This document shows positions 50,089 through 60,500 of a DNA stretch of 64,000 nucleotides, in pieces (position 1 is the first letter of the stretch; the number at the start of each line of letters is the position of its first letter). Both the position numbers and the translations under genes were made by a program. This DNA comes from an uncultured Poribacteria bacterium (GTDB taxonomy: Bacteria; Poribacteria; WGA-4E; WGA-3G): positions 434,001 through 498,000 of the forward strand of contig OX638316.1 in assembly GCA_951812525.1 (NCBI GenBank), read 5' to 3'. Under the pieces are notes generated by a model. The model was not told where the DNA came from. It made no database searches and worked only from the letters and a program-made list of their open reading frames with translations.

Positions 50089-50913
50089 ATGCTAAAAATC
50101 AGATCAGCGTTAGACTCAGAAAGACTCGATCTTGTCGAACATGACCTGCGTGATGTCGGCTTCCATATCATCGAAAATGTAATTACCTATAAAGAAGCAG
50201 ACGAAGCGCGTGAGATAATTTGGAAATTGATTGATGAGGATATTGCTAACGGATATGACCACAGCTACGGCGATGGTAAAATTCGACGCGTCTGGGCAAT
50301 CGTTGGAAAAGCACCTATCTTTCGGTGGTTTATCCAGCATCCGACTGTTGTGGCAGTATGGAAACGGATGCTCGGCGAAGATGTTATCGCCTCAACATTT
50401 ACGGCAAATATCGTTGGTCCGGGCGCGCCTGCAGGCGGTTGGCATATTGACTACCCGTATTGGGCGATGCAAGCCCCCTTCCCGTCTGGTTCACTAACAG
50501 GACAGACGGTTTGGATGTTGGACGATTTTACTGTGGAAAACGGGGCAACAGCGTGTATCCCAGGCTCACATAAAACGCTGCGCCGCCCGGAATTGGGCGA
50601 GGCAGAAGGACTTGAAGTGGCTATTGCTGCCGCGTCAAAAGGCTCAATTTTATTCACAAACGGTGCAATCTGGCACCAGTCTCGACCAAACCTAACGGAC
50701 ACACCACGTGTCGGACTGCTCGGTATGTATAATCGCTCAGTCATTTATCCACAGGAGGATATGCCACGACAGTTGACCGATGCCGAATTGGCGGGTGAAA
50801 GCGATACGCTAAAACAGTTGTTGGGCAGAGATATCGCTTTCCGAGATCCTGACCACGCGCAGAATTGGCGCCGTACGGACACCGGATTCCGTGAAGCCGA
50901 AGGAAATATGTAA
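50089..50913 (+). CDS. Phytanoyl-CoA dioxygenase (PhyH)-family protein 3
   Basis: 274 residues. Iron ligands: His-x-Asp in GGWHIDYPYWAM (about 122-133); distal His in AIWHQSRPNLTDTPRVGLLG (about 200-219), with the 2-oxoglutarate Arg in TPRV. Ribosome site GAGGAAAAA. Together with the epimerase (15 bp upstream) and the Ldh-family gene downstream it may form part of one catabolic pathway; order and spacing support this only weakly. Confidence 0.88.
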   Translation: MLKIRSALDSERLDLVEHDLRDVGFHIIENVITYKEADEAREIIWKLIDEDIANGYDHSYGDGKIRRVWAIVGKAPIFRWFIQHPTVVAVWKRMLGEDVIASTFTANIVGPGAPAGGWHIDYPYWAMQAPFPSGSLTGQTVWMLDDFTVENGATACIPGSHKTLRRPELGEAEGLEVAIAAASKGSILFTNGAIWHQSRPNLTDTPRVGLLGMYNRSVIYPQEDMPRQLTDAELAGESDTLKQLLGRDIAFRDPDHAQNWRRTDTGFREAEGNM

Positions 50914-50942
50914 GTGAATTTTATTCGAGATTGCCTACGGTT

Positions 50943-50971
50943 TTAGACACCATCAAAGATTCTGTTATGAT
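50943..50971 (+). promoter_or_regulatory. Possible promoter for the Ldh-family gene
   Basis: TTAGAC (50943-50948), 17 bp, TATGAT (50966-50971), about 33 nt before the ATG. Confidence 0.4.
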
Positions 50972-51003
50972 GTTTTATAGTTTCAAATTCAAGGAGAACG
51001 TTT

Positions 51004-52047
51004 ATGCCAGTTGTATCTCACGATGTGTTGAGAAAGTTTGTATACGATATATATCGCGGTGCCGGTGGTACAGATGAAGATGCCCGTATCGTCAGCGACC
51101 ACGTCGTCGATTCTAACCTTGCCGGACACGATTCACACGGGGTCATCAATGCGCCTAACTACATCAGCGGAATGGAAGGCGGTCCCGCCGCAGATAAAAT
51201 GGAGATTGTCAGAGAAAGCGGAGCAGCGACGGTTATAAACGCCAACGGCGCGCTCGGTATGGTTGCCGCACGCAAAGCCATGGAGATGGCTATCGAAAAA
51301 GCACAAACCTGCACTATCGGTGCGGTCGGTTTACACCGATGTGGACACGCTGGAAGGATGGGTGAATACCCACCGATTGCAGCACGGGCTGGCATGATCG
51401 GGATCGTCTTACTCAACGGTGGCGGGCGATTCATGCATCCACACGGTGGCACCTCTCGTAGATTGCCACCGAATCCGATTGCGATCTCGGTGCCACGTCA
51501 AGGTGGCGAACCACTCCTTTTGGATATGACACTCAGCGTGGTCGCAGGCGGGAAATTGCTCGTCCAGACCGCTCGCGGTGAATCTATACCTGAAGGATGG
51601 ATGATAGATGCCGAAGGCAAACCGCTCACCGACCCGAATGCCTTCCGCGAACGTCCAGACGATACTGCCGTTATGCCGCTCGGCGGTTTTCAGTTCGGAC
51701 ACAAAGGGTTTGGACTCGGTGTGATGATAGATGCTATCGCTGGTGGACTCTCTTGGGCAGGATGTAGCCGTGATAATCCGACACGCGGGGCAAGTGGCAT
51801 CGTAATGTTTGCGATTAAAATCGAGGATTTCATCGACTTAGCAGATTATGAACAAGAGATTGCGTATCTCGTAGAATGGGTGAAGTCGTCTGCTCGACTG
51901 CCTGGTATTGACGAAATTTATGCTCCTGGAGAATTTGAAGAACGAAGCCGCGAGAAACGCCTGCGCGAAGGAATACCGATTGAGGATCCGACCTGGAACC
52001 GCCTTGTTGAAGCCGCAGAACGTTTCGATGTCGCGATACCCATATAA
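51004..52047 (+). CDS. Ldh-family (malate/L-lactate/ureidoglycolate-type) oxidoreductase
   Basis: 347 residues, normal for this NAD(P)-dependent family, which is unrelated to classical lactate dehydrogenases. Hallmarks are the N-terminal NLAGHDSHGV (about 38-47) with the catalytic His-Asp, VGLHRCGHAGRMGEYP, PPNPIAISVPR and GFKGFGLGVMIDAIAGG-like stretches (about 222-245). It interconverts 2-hydroxy and 2-oxo acids. Substrate not determined. AAGGAG lies 7 nt before the ATG. Confidence 0.9.
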   Translation: MPVVSHDVLRKFVYDIYRGAGGTDEDARIVSDHVVDSNLAGHDSHGVINAPNYISGMEGGPAADKMEIVRESGAATVINANGALGMVAARKAMEMAIEKAQTCTIGAVGLHRCGHAGRMGEYPPIAARAGMIGIVLLNGGGRFMHPHGGTSRRLPPNPIAISVPRQGGEPLLLDMTLSVVAGGKLLVQTARGESIPEGWMIDAEGKPLTDPNAFRERPDDTAVMPLGGFQFGHKGFGLGVMIDAIAGGLSWAGCSRDNPTRGASGIVMFAIKIEDFIDLADYEQEIAYLVEWVKSSARLPGIDEIYAPGEFEERSREKRLREGIPIEDPTWNRLVEAAERFDVAIPI

Positions 52048-52093
52048 TGACAGGCACACACCGTGTGCCGTAAACATACAACAGGAGGAAAAA

Positions 52094-52693
52094 ATGAGAA
52101 TCTGTAGTTTGTTTGTTTTGCTTATCGGCATTACGGGGTGTGCTGCACTGAATCAGCCCATCAATGAGATGACAGCGTCACGCCTCACCTGTGACTCTAA
52201 CCCGGAATTTGTAGACGGTAATCTGGAAACGGAAAGCACATTCGCAGTGAATGGTCTTGTCCGAAAAGCTTACCACCTTTTTGAGGGAGAAGGGCGGCGT
52301 CTCGCCTATGCCCAACGTCGCTATATGACGCAAGTTGAAGGACAACGCCGTACAGAAGCGATTATCAAACTCGATGCACCCACATACGTCTCCTATGTAG
52401 AAGTCTATCCAGCATCGAGACGGATCCAAAACTTCGCGATGATGACAACGACCGAGGATCCCCCACGCTTCGATGTATCCTTTGAGCGTGTGTCCGATAA
52501 ACAGCATGAAGATATAGAAGGACTGACCCCTGTCCGTTTTCGGATCGAACGAGAAGTGCTGTATCTACGGATGACCGCAGATGGAATCGAAGACAAACAA
52601 AATTCCATTCAGGGCGCAAATTCAAGTGTTGAGATACCACTAATAGGAGCTTCAATCCGCGAAGTTAAATTTTACGTACGTCAGACCCCATAA
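52094..52693 (+). CDS. Lipoprotein, paralogue A
   Basis: 199 residues from ATG at 52094 (AGGAGGAAA upstream); a longer frame would overlap the Ldh-family gene. Lipobox ITGC with Cys about 17. The remainder is beta-rich with a shared pattern: SRLTCDSNPEFVDGNLET, QRRTEAIIKLDAPTYVSYVEVYPASRRIQNF, VRFRIEREVLYLRMTADG and GASIREVKFYVRQ. It is clearly homologous to the next gene, 18 bp downstream, but not to any family I recognise. Outer-membrane or periplasmic location is expected. Confidence 0.78.
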   Translation: MRICSLFVLLIGITGCAALNQPINEMTASRLTCDSNPEFVDGNLETESTFAVNGLVRKAYHLFEGEGRRLAYAQRRYMTQVEGQRRTEAIIKLDAPTYVSYVEVYPASRRIQNFAMMTTTEDPPRFDVSFERVSDKQHEDIEGLTPVRFRIEREVLYLRMTADGIEDKQNSIQGANSSVEIPLIGASIREVKFYVRQTP

Positions 52694-52711
52694 CGAAAGA
52701 GGAGAAAGAAA

Positions 52712-53383
52712 ATGAATAGATGGATGTTCAGCATTCTATCGTCTCTGCTATTCGGCGTTATGGGTTGTGCTGTGTTGCAAGAGTCGCCTCCAGTGGAAAT
52801 ACTGTCTTCGCGTCTTACCTGTGGTCAAAATCCCGAAATGGTAGATGGTGATTTGCAAACGGTAGGGATCTTCAAAACGGATGGAACCATCCAAAAAGGG
52901 CCCGGACGCAGCGGACAATATCAGCGTCGAGTGGAAGGCAGCCTCAGAACGGAAACGTTGATTAAACTTGACGCACCAACGTACATTGCCTATGTTGAAA
53001 TCTTCCCTGCCTCAACCATTCCGGGTTTCGTCTTGGATGTCACTGCCGCAGAAAAATCGTCGAACCGGTCACTGATATTTGAACCCGTCAAAGACAAGCG
53101 CGGCGAAAAGGTCAAAGGCGAACAACCCATTAGGTTTCAAATCAGGCGGAAAATTCTCTATCTACGTTTGACGGCTTCCGCATCGGAAGACCCGGAAAAC
53201 GTTGGGGTATACAGCGAGTCTAATATCAGAGAGATGGAGGCCGCGCTCAAATCAGGGGAGGCAAGTCCAGAGGCGATTGAGAGACTGCAACAACAGTGGG
53301 AAAGGCAGAAACGAAGGGGAGCAATGCAAATTGGCCTCAAAGGTGCTGCGATCCGAGAAGTTAAATTCTACGGACGGCAGTAA
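52712..53383 (+). CDS. Lipoprotein, paralogue B
   Basis: 223 residues. Lipobox VMGC (Cys about 19). It shares SRLTCGQNPEMVDGDLQT, RTETLIKLDAPTYIAYVEIFPAS, IRFQIRRKILYLRLTA and GAAIREVKFYGRQ with paralogue A. It has an extra segment (about residues 166-205; REMEAALKSGEASPEAIERLQQQWERQKRRG) that looks like a charged helix. A tandem duplication with later insertion explains this best. Function unknown. Confidence 0.78.
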   Translation: MNRWMFSILSSLLFGVMGCAVLQESPPVEILSSRLTCGQNPEMVDGDLQTVGIFKTDGTIQKGPGRSGQYQRRVEGSLRTETLIKLDAPTYIAYVEIFPASTIPGFVLDVTAAEKSSNRSLIFEPVKDKRGEKVKGEQPIRFQIRRKILYLRLTASASEDPENVGVYSESNIREMEAALKSGEASPEAIERLQQQWERQKRRGAMQIGLKGAAIREVKFYGRQ

Positions 53384-53390
53384 AAACCTC

Positions 53391-53419
53391 TTGACTTTTG
53401 TCTCCAAACATTGTAGAAT
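53391..53419 (+). promoter_or_regulatory. Sigma70-type promoter for phoH-ybeY
   Basis: TTGACT (53391-53396), 17 bp, TAGAAT (53414-53419). The leader to the phoH start is 165-205 nt and contains a duplicated GTATCCAGTTAA (53474-53485 and 53566-53577). Confidence 0.6.
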
Positions 53420-53592
53420 AAAAATAGTCTAACGGTTTACTTAAAATGGATCGGGCAGGTAAGGACCGAATAAGTATCCAGTTAAAAACCGATCACTGCA
53501 GCGAGCTAAATTGGTGTAAAGCCATAAATTTGACTTTTTCCACGGACTTGTGGTAAGTTAAATATAGTATCCAGTTAAGGTAAAATCTATAG

Positions 53593-54645
53593 GTGTCCCA
53601 TACCAAAAAATGGAGGATTAGAATCCGATTGCAAAAACAAGCATTGAAGGGTGTTCCCATACAGAGCAACGCTGAAGTGCAAGCCCTCTTCGGGCAAAGC
53701 GATGCCTTCTTAAAAATCATTGAAGACGATTTCGATGTACGCGTTGTTTTGAAAAGTGACAGCATCGCTGTCATTGGTGAAAACGTCACAGAAGTTAACC
53801 ATGTGACGAGGGTTCTTGAATCATTACTTCACCGCATCCGGAAAGGAGAGCGCATTCAGGCAACCGATGTAAATTACGTTATTCGCGCATCGGGTGCTGG
53901 TGAACAAGATGACTTAGGAGAAACCGGAGCCGAGTCTATTCCGGTATTCTCAAAACGCGGGGTCATTCGTCCCAAAACTGCTGGTCAGAAAAGGTACGTT
54001 GAGGCGATCAAGCACAACGACCTTGTGTTCGGTATTGGACCGGCCGGAACAGGGAAGACTTATCTCGCCATGGCAATGGCTGTTTCCGCACTCAAAAGCG
54101 GACAGGTAAGCCGTATTATCTTGACACGACCTGCCGTTGAAGCTGGCGAGAAACTTGGGTTTTTACCTGGTGATATAGCAGATAAGGTGCATCCATACTT
54201 GCGCCCCCTATACGATGCACTCTACGATATGATGCCGCCAGAGACACTTGACAAATATATTGAACGGAATGTTATTGAGGTTGCACCTATTGCTTTTATG
54301 CGAGGTAGAACACTCAATAACTCGTTTGTCGTCTTAGATGAAGCACAAAACGCAACCATCGAGCAGATGAAGATGTTTCTGACGCGTCTCGGATTCGATT
54401 CAAAAGCCGTGGTCACCGGTGACATTACGCAGACAGACCTCCCAACACATAAGATCTCAGGACTCGCAGACGCACAAGAAGTGCTCTCTGGAATCAAGGG
54501 AATCCAATTCATCTATTTCTCGAAATTTGATGTCGTCCGGCATGAGTTAGTCCAACGCATCGTCGAGGCTTATGAGCAAGCATCACCGTACAATACGAAA
54601 CGGAATGGATCAGATTCACCACGTGTCTCCGGCGAAGAAGGATAA
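53593..54645 (+). CDS. PhoH-family ATPase
   Basis: 350 residues from GTG at 53593; the start is uncertain. GGAGG at 53612-53616 fits a later TTG (53629; 12-nt gap) or even ATC (53623; 6 nt) better. The C-terminal P-loop domain has FGIGPAGTGKTYLAMAMA (Walker A) and NSFVVLDEAQNATIEQMK (Walker B/DEAQNA), with VVTGDITQTDLP after. PhoH/YbeZ ATPases accompany YbeY in ribosome and RNA metabolism, and ybeY follows 5 bp downstream here. Confidence 0.9.
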   Translation: MSHTKKWRIRIRLQKQALKGVPIQSNAEVQALFGQSDAFLKIIEDDFDVRVVLKSDSIAVIGENVTEVNHVTRVLESLLHRIRKGERIQATDVNYVIRASGAGEQDDLGETGAESIPVFSKRGVIRPKTAGQKRYVEAIKHNDLVFGIGPAGTGKTYLAMAMAVSALKSGQVSRIILTRPAVEAGEKLGFLPGDIADKVHPYLRPLYDALYDMMPPETLDKYIERNVIEVAPIAFMRGRTLNNSFVVLDEAQNATIEQMKMFLTRLGFDSKAVVTGDITQTDLPTHKISGLADAQEVLSGIKGIQFIYFSKFDVVRHELVQRIVEAYEQASPYNTKRNGSDSPRVSGEEG

Positions 54646-54650
54646 GCGTT

Positions 54651-55103
54651 TTGATTCGTGTTACGAATACGAGCAACAATACTTCCTTTGATGTAGAAGC
54701 AGTTCACAACGCAGTGCATGCAACGTTAAAGGCGCATGACGCAGAAGCCTATGAAGTTAGCGTTCTCTTGACAGATGATGCCGATATCAGGCAACTCAAC
54801 CGCGACTACCGGGGTATCGATACACCAACGGATGTATTAGCGTTCGCAATGCGCGAAGGTGAAGACACTGATATAAATCCGATCTTGCTTGGGGACCTGG
54901 TTATATCCCTTGAAACTGCAGCACGACAGACCGGGACAAAAGATGGGCTCAGTGGAATTCGCGGAAGCCTTGAAACCGAAGCCGCACTGCTCGCAGTACA
55001 TGGCGTGTTACATCTGCTCGGGTATGACCATCAAACCCAAGAAGAAGCCACAACTATGTTTGAGAAGCAGGAAACTATTTTCAATGCACTGCAGGTCCCG
55101 TAA
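54651..55103 (+). CDS. ybeY: Endoribonuclease YbeY
   Basis: 150 residues from TTG at 54651. The zinc-binding signature HGVLHLLGYDH (about 122-132) is complete. Upstream LTDDADIRQLNRDYRGIDTPTDVLAFAM and LGDLVISLETAARQ are also typical. It processes the 3' end of 16S rRNA and works in rRNA quality control. It sits between phoH and the CBS-domain transporter, the conserved ybeZ-ybeY-ybeX order. Confidence 0.95.
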   Translation: MIRVTNTSNNTSFDVEAVHNAVHATLKAHDAEAYEVSVLLTDDADIRQLNRDYRGIDTPTDVLAFAMREGEDTDINPILLGDLVISLETAARQTGTKDGLSGIRGSLETEAALLAVHGVLHLLGYDHQTQEEATTMFEKQETIFNALQVP

Positions 55104-55156
55104 CACGATTGTCCGCAATCTTCTGAACACCGCATAATTGGTATGTTATAAGGAGC

Positions 55157-56437
55157 GTGATTTTACGTTTGGACGACCTAGACCTAGTCATCAAACTCGT
55201 TAGTTTAGGCATACTCTTAATTCTTAATGCGCTACTTTCAGCTGCCGAGGCGTTGCTTGCCCGGTTAACGCGGGACAATATCCTCAAGTTCGCCGAAGAA
55301 GGTGGAAGGCGTTACGAAGTCCTCACCTCGCTACTGCGCAATCCACGTCGCTACTCACTCACCATTATCACGGCAAAAACCATTCTGATCGTGGCAAGCG
55401 TGATGGTGTTCATGACCTTTTGGAAATATCCAGTGGCGAATGCTGCCCTCGCCGTCGCGTGTTTTGTCATCTTTACTGAACTGTTCCCCAAAAATTATGT
55501 CCAAGGCAGTACGGGAGAAGCAACGATCCGGGCACTTAGTGTTCTCCGCGCTATTTATTGGGGCGGATTCATAGTCCTAATCCCACTAAACTTCGTCGCG
55601 AATCTTCTTGTCCGTGTCTTCGGAGGTAAGGTTACTTCAGCACAAGACAGCCTCGTATCCCCAGAAGTTTTAGAGACGCTTGACAATGTCGCCGATAGCC
55701 AAGAAATCTTAGAACCAGACGATCGGGAAATGATCTCCCGAATTTTAGACCTACCAGACAAAGTCGCCAGAGAGATCATGGTTGCGCGAACCGATATGAT
55801 CTGCCTCGAAGTCACCACTCCCGGTGACGAGGTTTTGCAAACAACCATTACATGCCGACATACCCGTATTCCAATCTACGAAGAAACCATTGACCAAATC
55901 ATCGGAATTTTGCATGTTAAAGATATGTTGGATTGCTGGGCGACAGGCAAACCGGTTAATCTCATAGAACTTATCATCGGTCGAACGCCTTTTTTCACAC
56001 CGGAAAGTAAGAATATTTCCGAACTGTTCCGGGAACTTCGGGCACACAAACAGCACATCGCAATCGTCGTAGACGAATATGGCGGTACCGCCGGGATTGT
56101 GACATTAGAAAACATCATCGAAGAAATTGTCGGTGAAATCCATGACGAAGACGAAATAGACGAACAAGATGACTACATCGAGATGGGTTCCAATACGTAC
56201 TCGGTCGATGCAAGGCTCAATCTTATCGAATTGAACGAAAAACTCGGCACAGAACTGGAAGCAGAAAACATTGATACGATCGGCGGGTTTGTTGTGGACC
56301 ATCTGGGGCGTGTGCCTGAACGGGACACCGTATTCACCTACCGTGGCATCCGCTTCACCATATTCGAGGCAGATGAACGACGTATCCAAAGGATCCAGAT
56401 ACAGATGCCCGATACTGTCGATAATGATGGGGCTTAA
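55157..56437 (+). CDS. CorC/HlyC-family CNNM-type transporter (DUF21-CBS-CorC_HlyC)
   Basis: 426 residues from GTG at 55157; the AAGGAG lies only 1 nt before it, so a start 2-4 codons downstream is possible. Three parts: DUF21 membrane domain (about 10-170), paired CBS domains (about 200-320; VARTDMICLEV, DQIIGILHVKDML, HIAIVVDEYGGTAGIVTLENIIEEIVGEIHDEDE) and the C-terminal CorC_HlyC domain (TIGGFVVDHLGRVPERDTVFTYRGIRFTI). It is a magnesium/cobalt efflux-type protein. In this order it is the ybeX-like partner of ybeY. Confidence 0.93.
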   Translation: MILRLDDLDLVIKLVSLGILLILNALLSAAEALLARLTRDNILKFAEEGGRRYEVLTSLLRNPRRYSLTIITAKTILIVASVMVFMTFWKYPVANAALAVACFVIFTELFPKNYVQGSTGEATIRALSVLRAIYWGGFIVLIPLNFVANLLVRVFGGKVTSAQDSLVSPEVLETLDNVADSQEILEPDDREMISRILDLPDKVAREIMVARTDMICLEVTTPGDEVLQTTITCRHTRIPIYEETIDQIIGILHVKDMLDCWATGKPVNLIELIIGRTPFFTPESKNISELFRELRAHKQHIAIVVDEYGGTAGIVTLENIIEEIVGEIHDEDEIDEQDDYIEMGSNTYSVDARLNLIELNEKLGTELEAENIDTIGGFVVDHLGRVPERDTVFTYRGIRFTIFEADERRIQRIQIQMPDTVDNDGA

Positions 56438-56538
56438 GTGCAAGGATTGGTCTAAGCACATCATAGGCACTACCTCATAAATCTTCCGTCTCCTAAAACG
56501 GATAATATTCGTGAATACGCTGTAAAACTGAAATTAAT

Positions 56539-56567
56539 TTGACAACGCCTAACAAAAAAGGTATAAT
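56539..56567 (+). promoter_or_regulatory. Consensus sigma70 promoter of tRNA-Pro
   Basis: TTGACA (56539-56544), 17 bp, TATAAT (56562-56567): both hexamers perfect. The -10 ends 12 bp before the tRNA. Confidence 0.85.
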
Positions 56568-56579
56568 TAAACACGAGAA

Positions 56580-56654
<75 letters not shown>

Positions 56655-56692
56655 TTTTATCCCTTCAACCACAGCACGTTTACACCAAAACC

Positions 56693-57478
56693 ATGGCAGC
56701 CCAAAAAACGCAAGCGATTGTCATTCGCACCTTCCCCCTTCAGGAATTCCATAAAATCATTACCTTTTATACCCCCGACTTTGGGAAGATCAAAGCGGTT
56801 GCTTATGGTGTAAAAAGCCCGAAAAGCCGTCTTGGTGGGAGTTTAGAACTCCTCAACTACGGAACACTCCTCTTTCAACACCGTGAAAATCGAGAATTAC
56901 AGAACATCACTGATTTCAATCTCCTTGACGGGTTTGACGCAATGCGATCTGATTTCACACGTATCACCTACGGATGTTACTTCGCTGAACTTGTAGACAG
57001 CATCGCATCAGAAGGTGTCTCTAATCCTGAAATTTTCGATCTTCTCTGCACCACTTACCAATTTCTGGCGCACGCTGATGATGTCCTTTTACTTGCGAGA
57101 GGGTTCGAAATTAAGTTTCTGGACTGTGCAGGCTATGGGCCCGAACTTTCGCGGTGTGTTCATTGCAGTTCAACTGTAAAAGGCACATCCCTTGATGAAA
57201 AAAGCGAATCAACCAGCAAATTCGGCGTGGCGTTTAGTGTCCGCTACGGCGGCGTGCTTTGTGGGGATTGCGAAAATCGAGATGGTGCTGCGTTTACTAT
57301 CGCACCCGGTAGCTGCGAGTTGTTAAAGATGCTTCGGAAATCTGAGTGGGATCGGTTTAACCGAATTCGCGCCTCCACCCGCAATCATAAAGAACTTAAA
57401 GGCGTACTTGGCAGTTTCATTGAATATCATACCGAAAGGAACTTAAAAAGCCTCAGATTCATTGAGAGTGTTTTGTAG
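56693..57478 (+). CDS. recO: DNA repair protein RecO
   Basis: 261 residues. The N-terminal OB fold is QAIVIRTFPLQEFHKIITFYTPDFGKIKAVAYGVKSPKSRLGGSL, followed by RecO_C helices with FEIKFLDCAGYGPELSRCVHCSS (about 140-162) and the second zinc-knuckle half GVLCGDCEN; four Cys in two CxxC pairs are present. RecO helps load RecA with RecR. It lies after tRNA-Pro, as the last of the phoH-ybeY-CBS-recO block. Confidence 0.93.
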   Translation: MAAQKTQAIVIRTFPLQEFHKIITFYTPDFGKIKAVAYGVKSPKSRLGGSLELLNYGTLLFQHRENRELQNITDFNLLDGFDAMRSDFTRITYGCYFAELVDSIASEGVSNPEIFDLLCTTYQFLAHADDVLLLARGFEIKFLDCAGYGPELSRCVHCSSTVKGTSLDEKSESTSKFGVAFSVRYGGVLCGDCENRDGAAFTIAPGSCELLKMLRKSEWDRFNRIRASTRNHKELKGVLGSFIEYHTERNLKSLRFIESVL

Positions 57479-57564
57479 GTATCCAAACATTTACAACTTA
57501 GGTTATCTACGCAACATTCATATACTTCGTCTAAAGACGTTTTGAACACATAAGGAGTCATAAA

Positions 57565-60500
57565 TTGAAGAAAAATAATGTTTTGAAAACGCTTAGCAGC
57601 AGGCTTCAGAAACTTGCAAGACTCACCAAAATAGCAGTTTTTTTATTTTTTGCTGTATATCTCATTACAACCATCAACTTTGAGGTCTCCGCTGCTATCA
57701 CTGGTAAAATTTCCGGTGTAATCACTGCTGAAGCGACGAATGAACCACTCGCAAATGTTACAGTAACACTTCTCGGCACAAGCAGTACCGCCACAACAAA
57801 CGATTCTGGTTATTACGTGATGACTAACATTCCACCGGGAGATTACGACGTAAAAACTGAATTGACCGATTACGGTCCTGAAACCGTGGAAGGTGCGAAG
57901 GTACTCGCAGGACTCACGACAACCCTAAATTTCGCCTTGAAGACCGCCGAGACTGTCACACTCGAAGGGATAACGGTAACGGCTGTTAAACCGCTCATCA
58001 AGCGGGATGTTACACAGACAACAAGAATCATTGAATCAGAAGATATTGAGGCAATGCCCCGCGATACGGTAAACGGAATTCTACAAACCCTACCTGGGGT
58101 TGCAGTACTCAACGCAACCGGGTCAACGCATGTTCGTGGCGGTAGGTCAACGGAGGTCCGATATCTTATTGACGGTATCCCAATTAATGATCCAATCGGC
58201 AGAAGTTTGGGCTTGAGTATCGGCACGAATTCTCTTGAGCAAATCGAGTTTATCACGGGTGGATTCAACGCTGAACACGGCGACGCGCAATCTGGCATTG
58301 TTAATCTCATCACGAAAGTTGGAACAAACAAATTCTCTGGTAGAGTCCGCTATCGAGTCGGACAGTGGATGGAGCACCACGGAGATCCGTTATACGGTCC
58401 GTGGCTCGACCCAGACAACGGATTCCGACCTGTCGCACTTGAACCTTTCAGGGGAATATTCATCGGTCAACCTTACGGTTACCAAACGCCATATCGTGGG
58501 CAGGATATCACAGTGGAGGAGTTAGCAGAACGAGAAGGTGATGACAGGATCGTCTTTGCAGAGATTTTCCCCGGCGTTTATGCCGACAGAACAGAAAATC
58601 CGCTACAACCTGTTATAGATTCCGAAACAGGTGAACCGCAAGTTAATCCCGATACAGGTGAAGTGGTCATGTCGCGCCAACCCTACAAGGATGCCGATGG
58701 AACCGTTATCGATTATGAAAAGAAACAGGTTACCCTCTTAGACGGCTACGTTGTGGATTTGGAGCAGTATAGCGGGTTATTCAACGACACGAAAAAATAT
58801 GATTTGTCTCCGAGCCATATCGGTGAATTCGCACTCAGTGGACCTATATGGGGAAACCGACTAACGTTCTCCGCTTCCAGCCAGTTACGACAGGATAATA
58901 GTTTTTTGCCCAATAGTGGCGGAACAGGATATATTTTACAAGGGAAACTGAAGTTTGAAATAACACCGAGTATTAAACTCACCGCAGGTGGACTTTTCGA
59001 TCAGCGAGAAAGCCATTCCTATGGCGGTGGGCTACGCTTTTGGCCAAGTGCCATTCCAGAGTCAAACTCGAATGCGCGGAGTATGTCCGTCCGACTCTCA
59101 CATAATATCAACTCCGGCACTTTCTATACGCTGACACTTGGTCAATTCCATCGTTCCGGTGAGACGAATCAACCCGGAAAAGTGTGGGATCCGTTAGAGA
59201 AGACATTTGATGAGAACGCTTGGGATCCTGAAAAATCCTTCGAGCAGAATCAAGAAGAAGGTAGGATCAGAAATCCGCCGCAACAAGCATATAACGATAC
59301 AACCTACTTTGTTGCAGGAGATAGCAATTCTTGGGGTTCCAGCAGGGCGACAACTTCAATATTGAGAGGAGTTTTTTCCAGTCAAGTTACGGCGAACCAC
59401 CAGATCCAGACAGGCGTTGAATTTTTGGGATACGACCTCTATAATCTCAGCACAACAAATTATGGAAGCTCCAATCTCTACATGGAGTTTTATGATGTCC
59501 AGCCGCAATCTGTGAGTATGTATCTCCAAGACAAGATGGAATATGAAGGCATGATCGTCAACGCCGGATTACGATATGACCTGTATAGTCCGGATGGTAT
59601 CTCACCAGCGGATCCATTGGACCCACTCGAACTGAACGACGATGGTACAATCAAACTGGACAAAAGCACCTATAAAGTCGGTCTACCGATTATCAAAGAT
59701 CCAGTTGAGGCTTCCGTCAAACACATGATCGCGCCACGTCTCGGCATTTCTTTCCCGATTACCGATCAATCGAAGTTGCACTTCACGTACGGGCATTACT
59801 ACCAAATTCCACGAGGTGATGACCTCTACGAAAATCTCAGTTTTGACATGCGAGGCGCAATCCGAAGAAGAGGCAATCCCGACCTAAATCCAGAGAAGAC
59901 TATCGCATACGAAGTCGGAATAATACGGCAATTCACCGACGATTTAACGATAGATATTACCGGGTTCACCAAAGATATTGACAGACTCGTTAATAGCGTG
60001 CATGTTGATATTACCAACGATTACAGCTACTTTATTAATGATGTTTTCAACGATAGACCGCATGGCATTTATGGTCGGGTTCAGGGATTTGAGCTTACGG
60101 TTCGCAAGTGGCGCACGGGACTGAGTCCGGTATCTGGAATGCTTAGTTACACCTATTCTGTTGCGAAAGGTAAAGGTTCCAGCCGAAATCTGGGTTACCT
60201 TACCTACTATCGCTCACAACCTGAGGTAACTGAAAGCCATCCTTTAGCCTGGGATCAGCGTCATGTCTTTTCTGGACTGCTGGACATTCAATTACCCTTC
60301 GATTCTGCTGTCAATTTTATCGGTCGGTACGCCAGCGGCTTGCCCTACACGCCCAATCCGAGATCACCAGTCAAACCCGACATCAACTCGAAGCGTTACC
60401 CGTCAACCTATAACCTTGACGCGCTCTTTAGCAAACAGAGTCGGATTGGTGGGTTGACCTACACCTTCTTTGCAGATATCCGGAACATCTTCAACACAAG

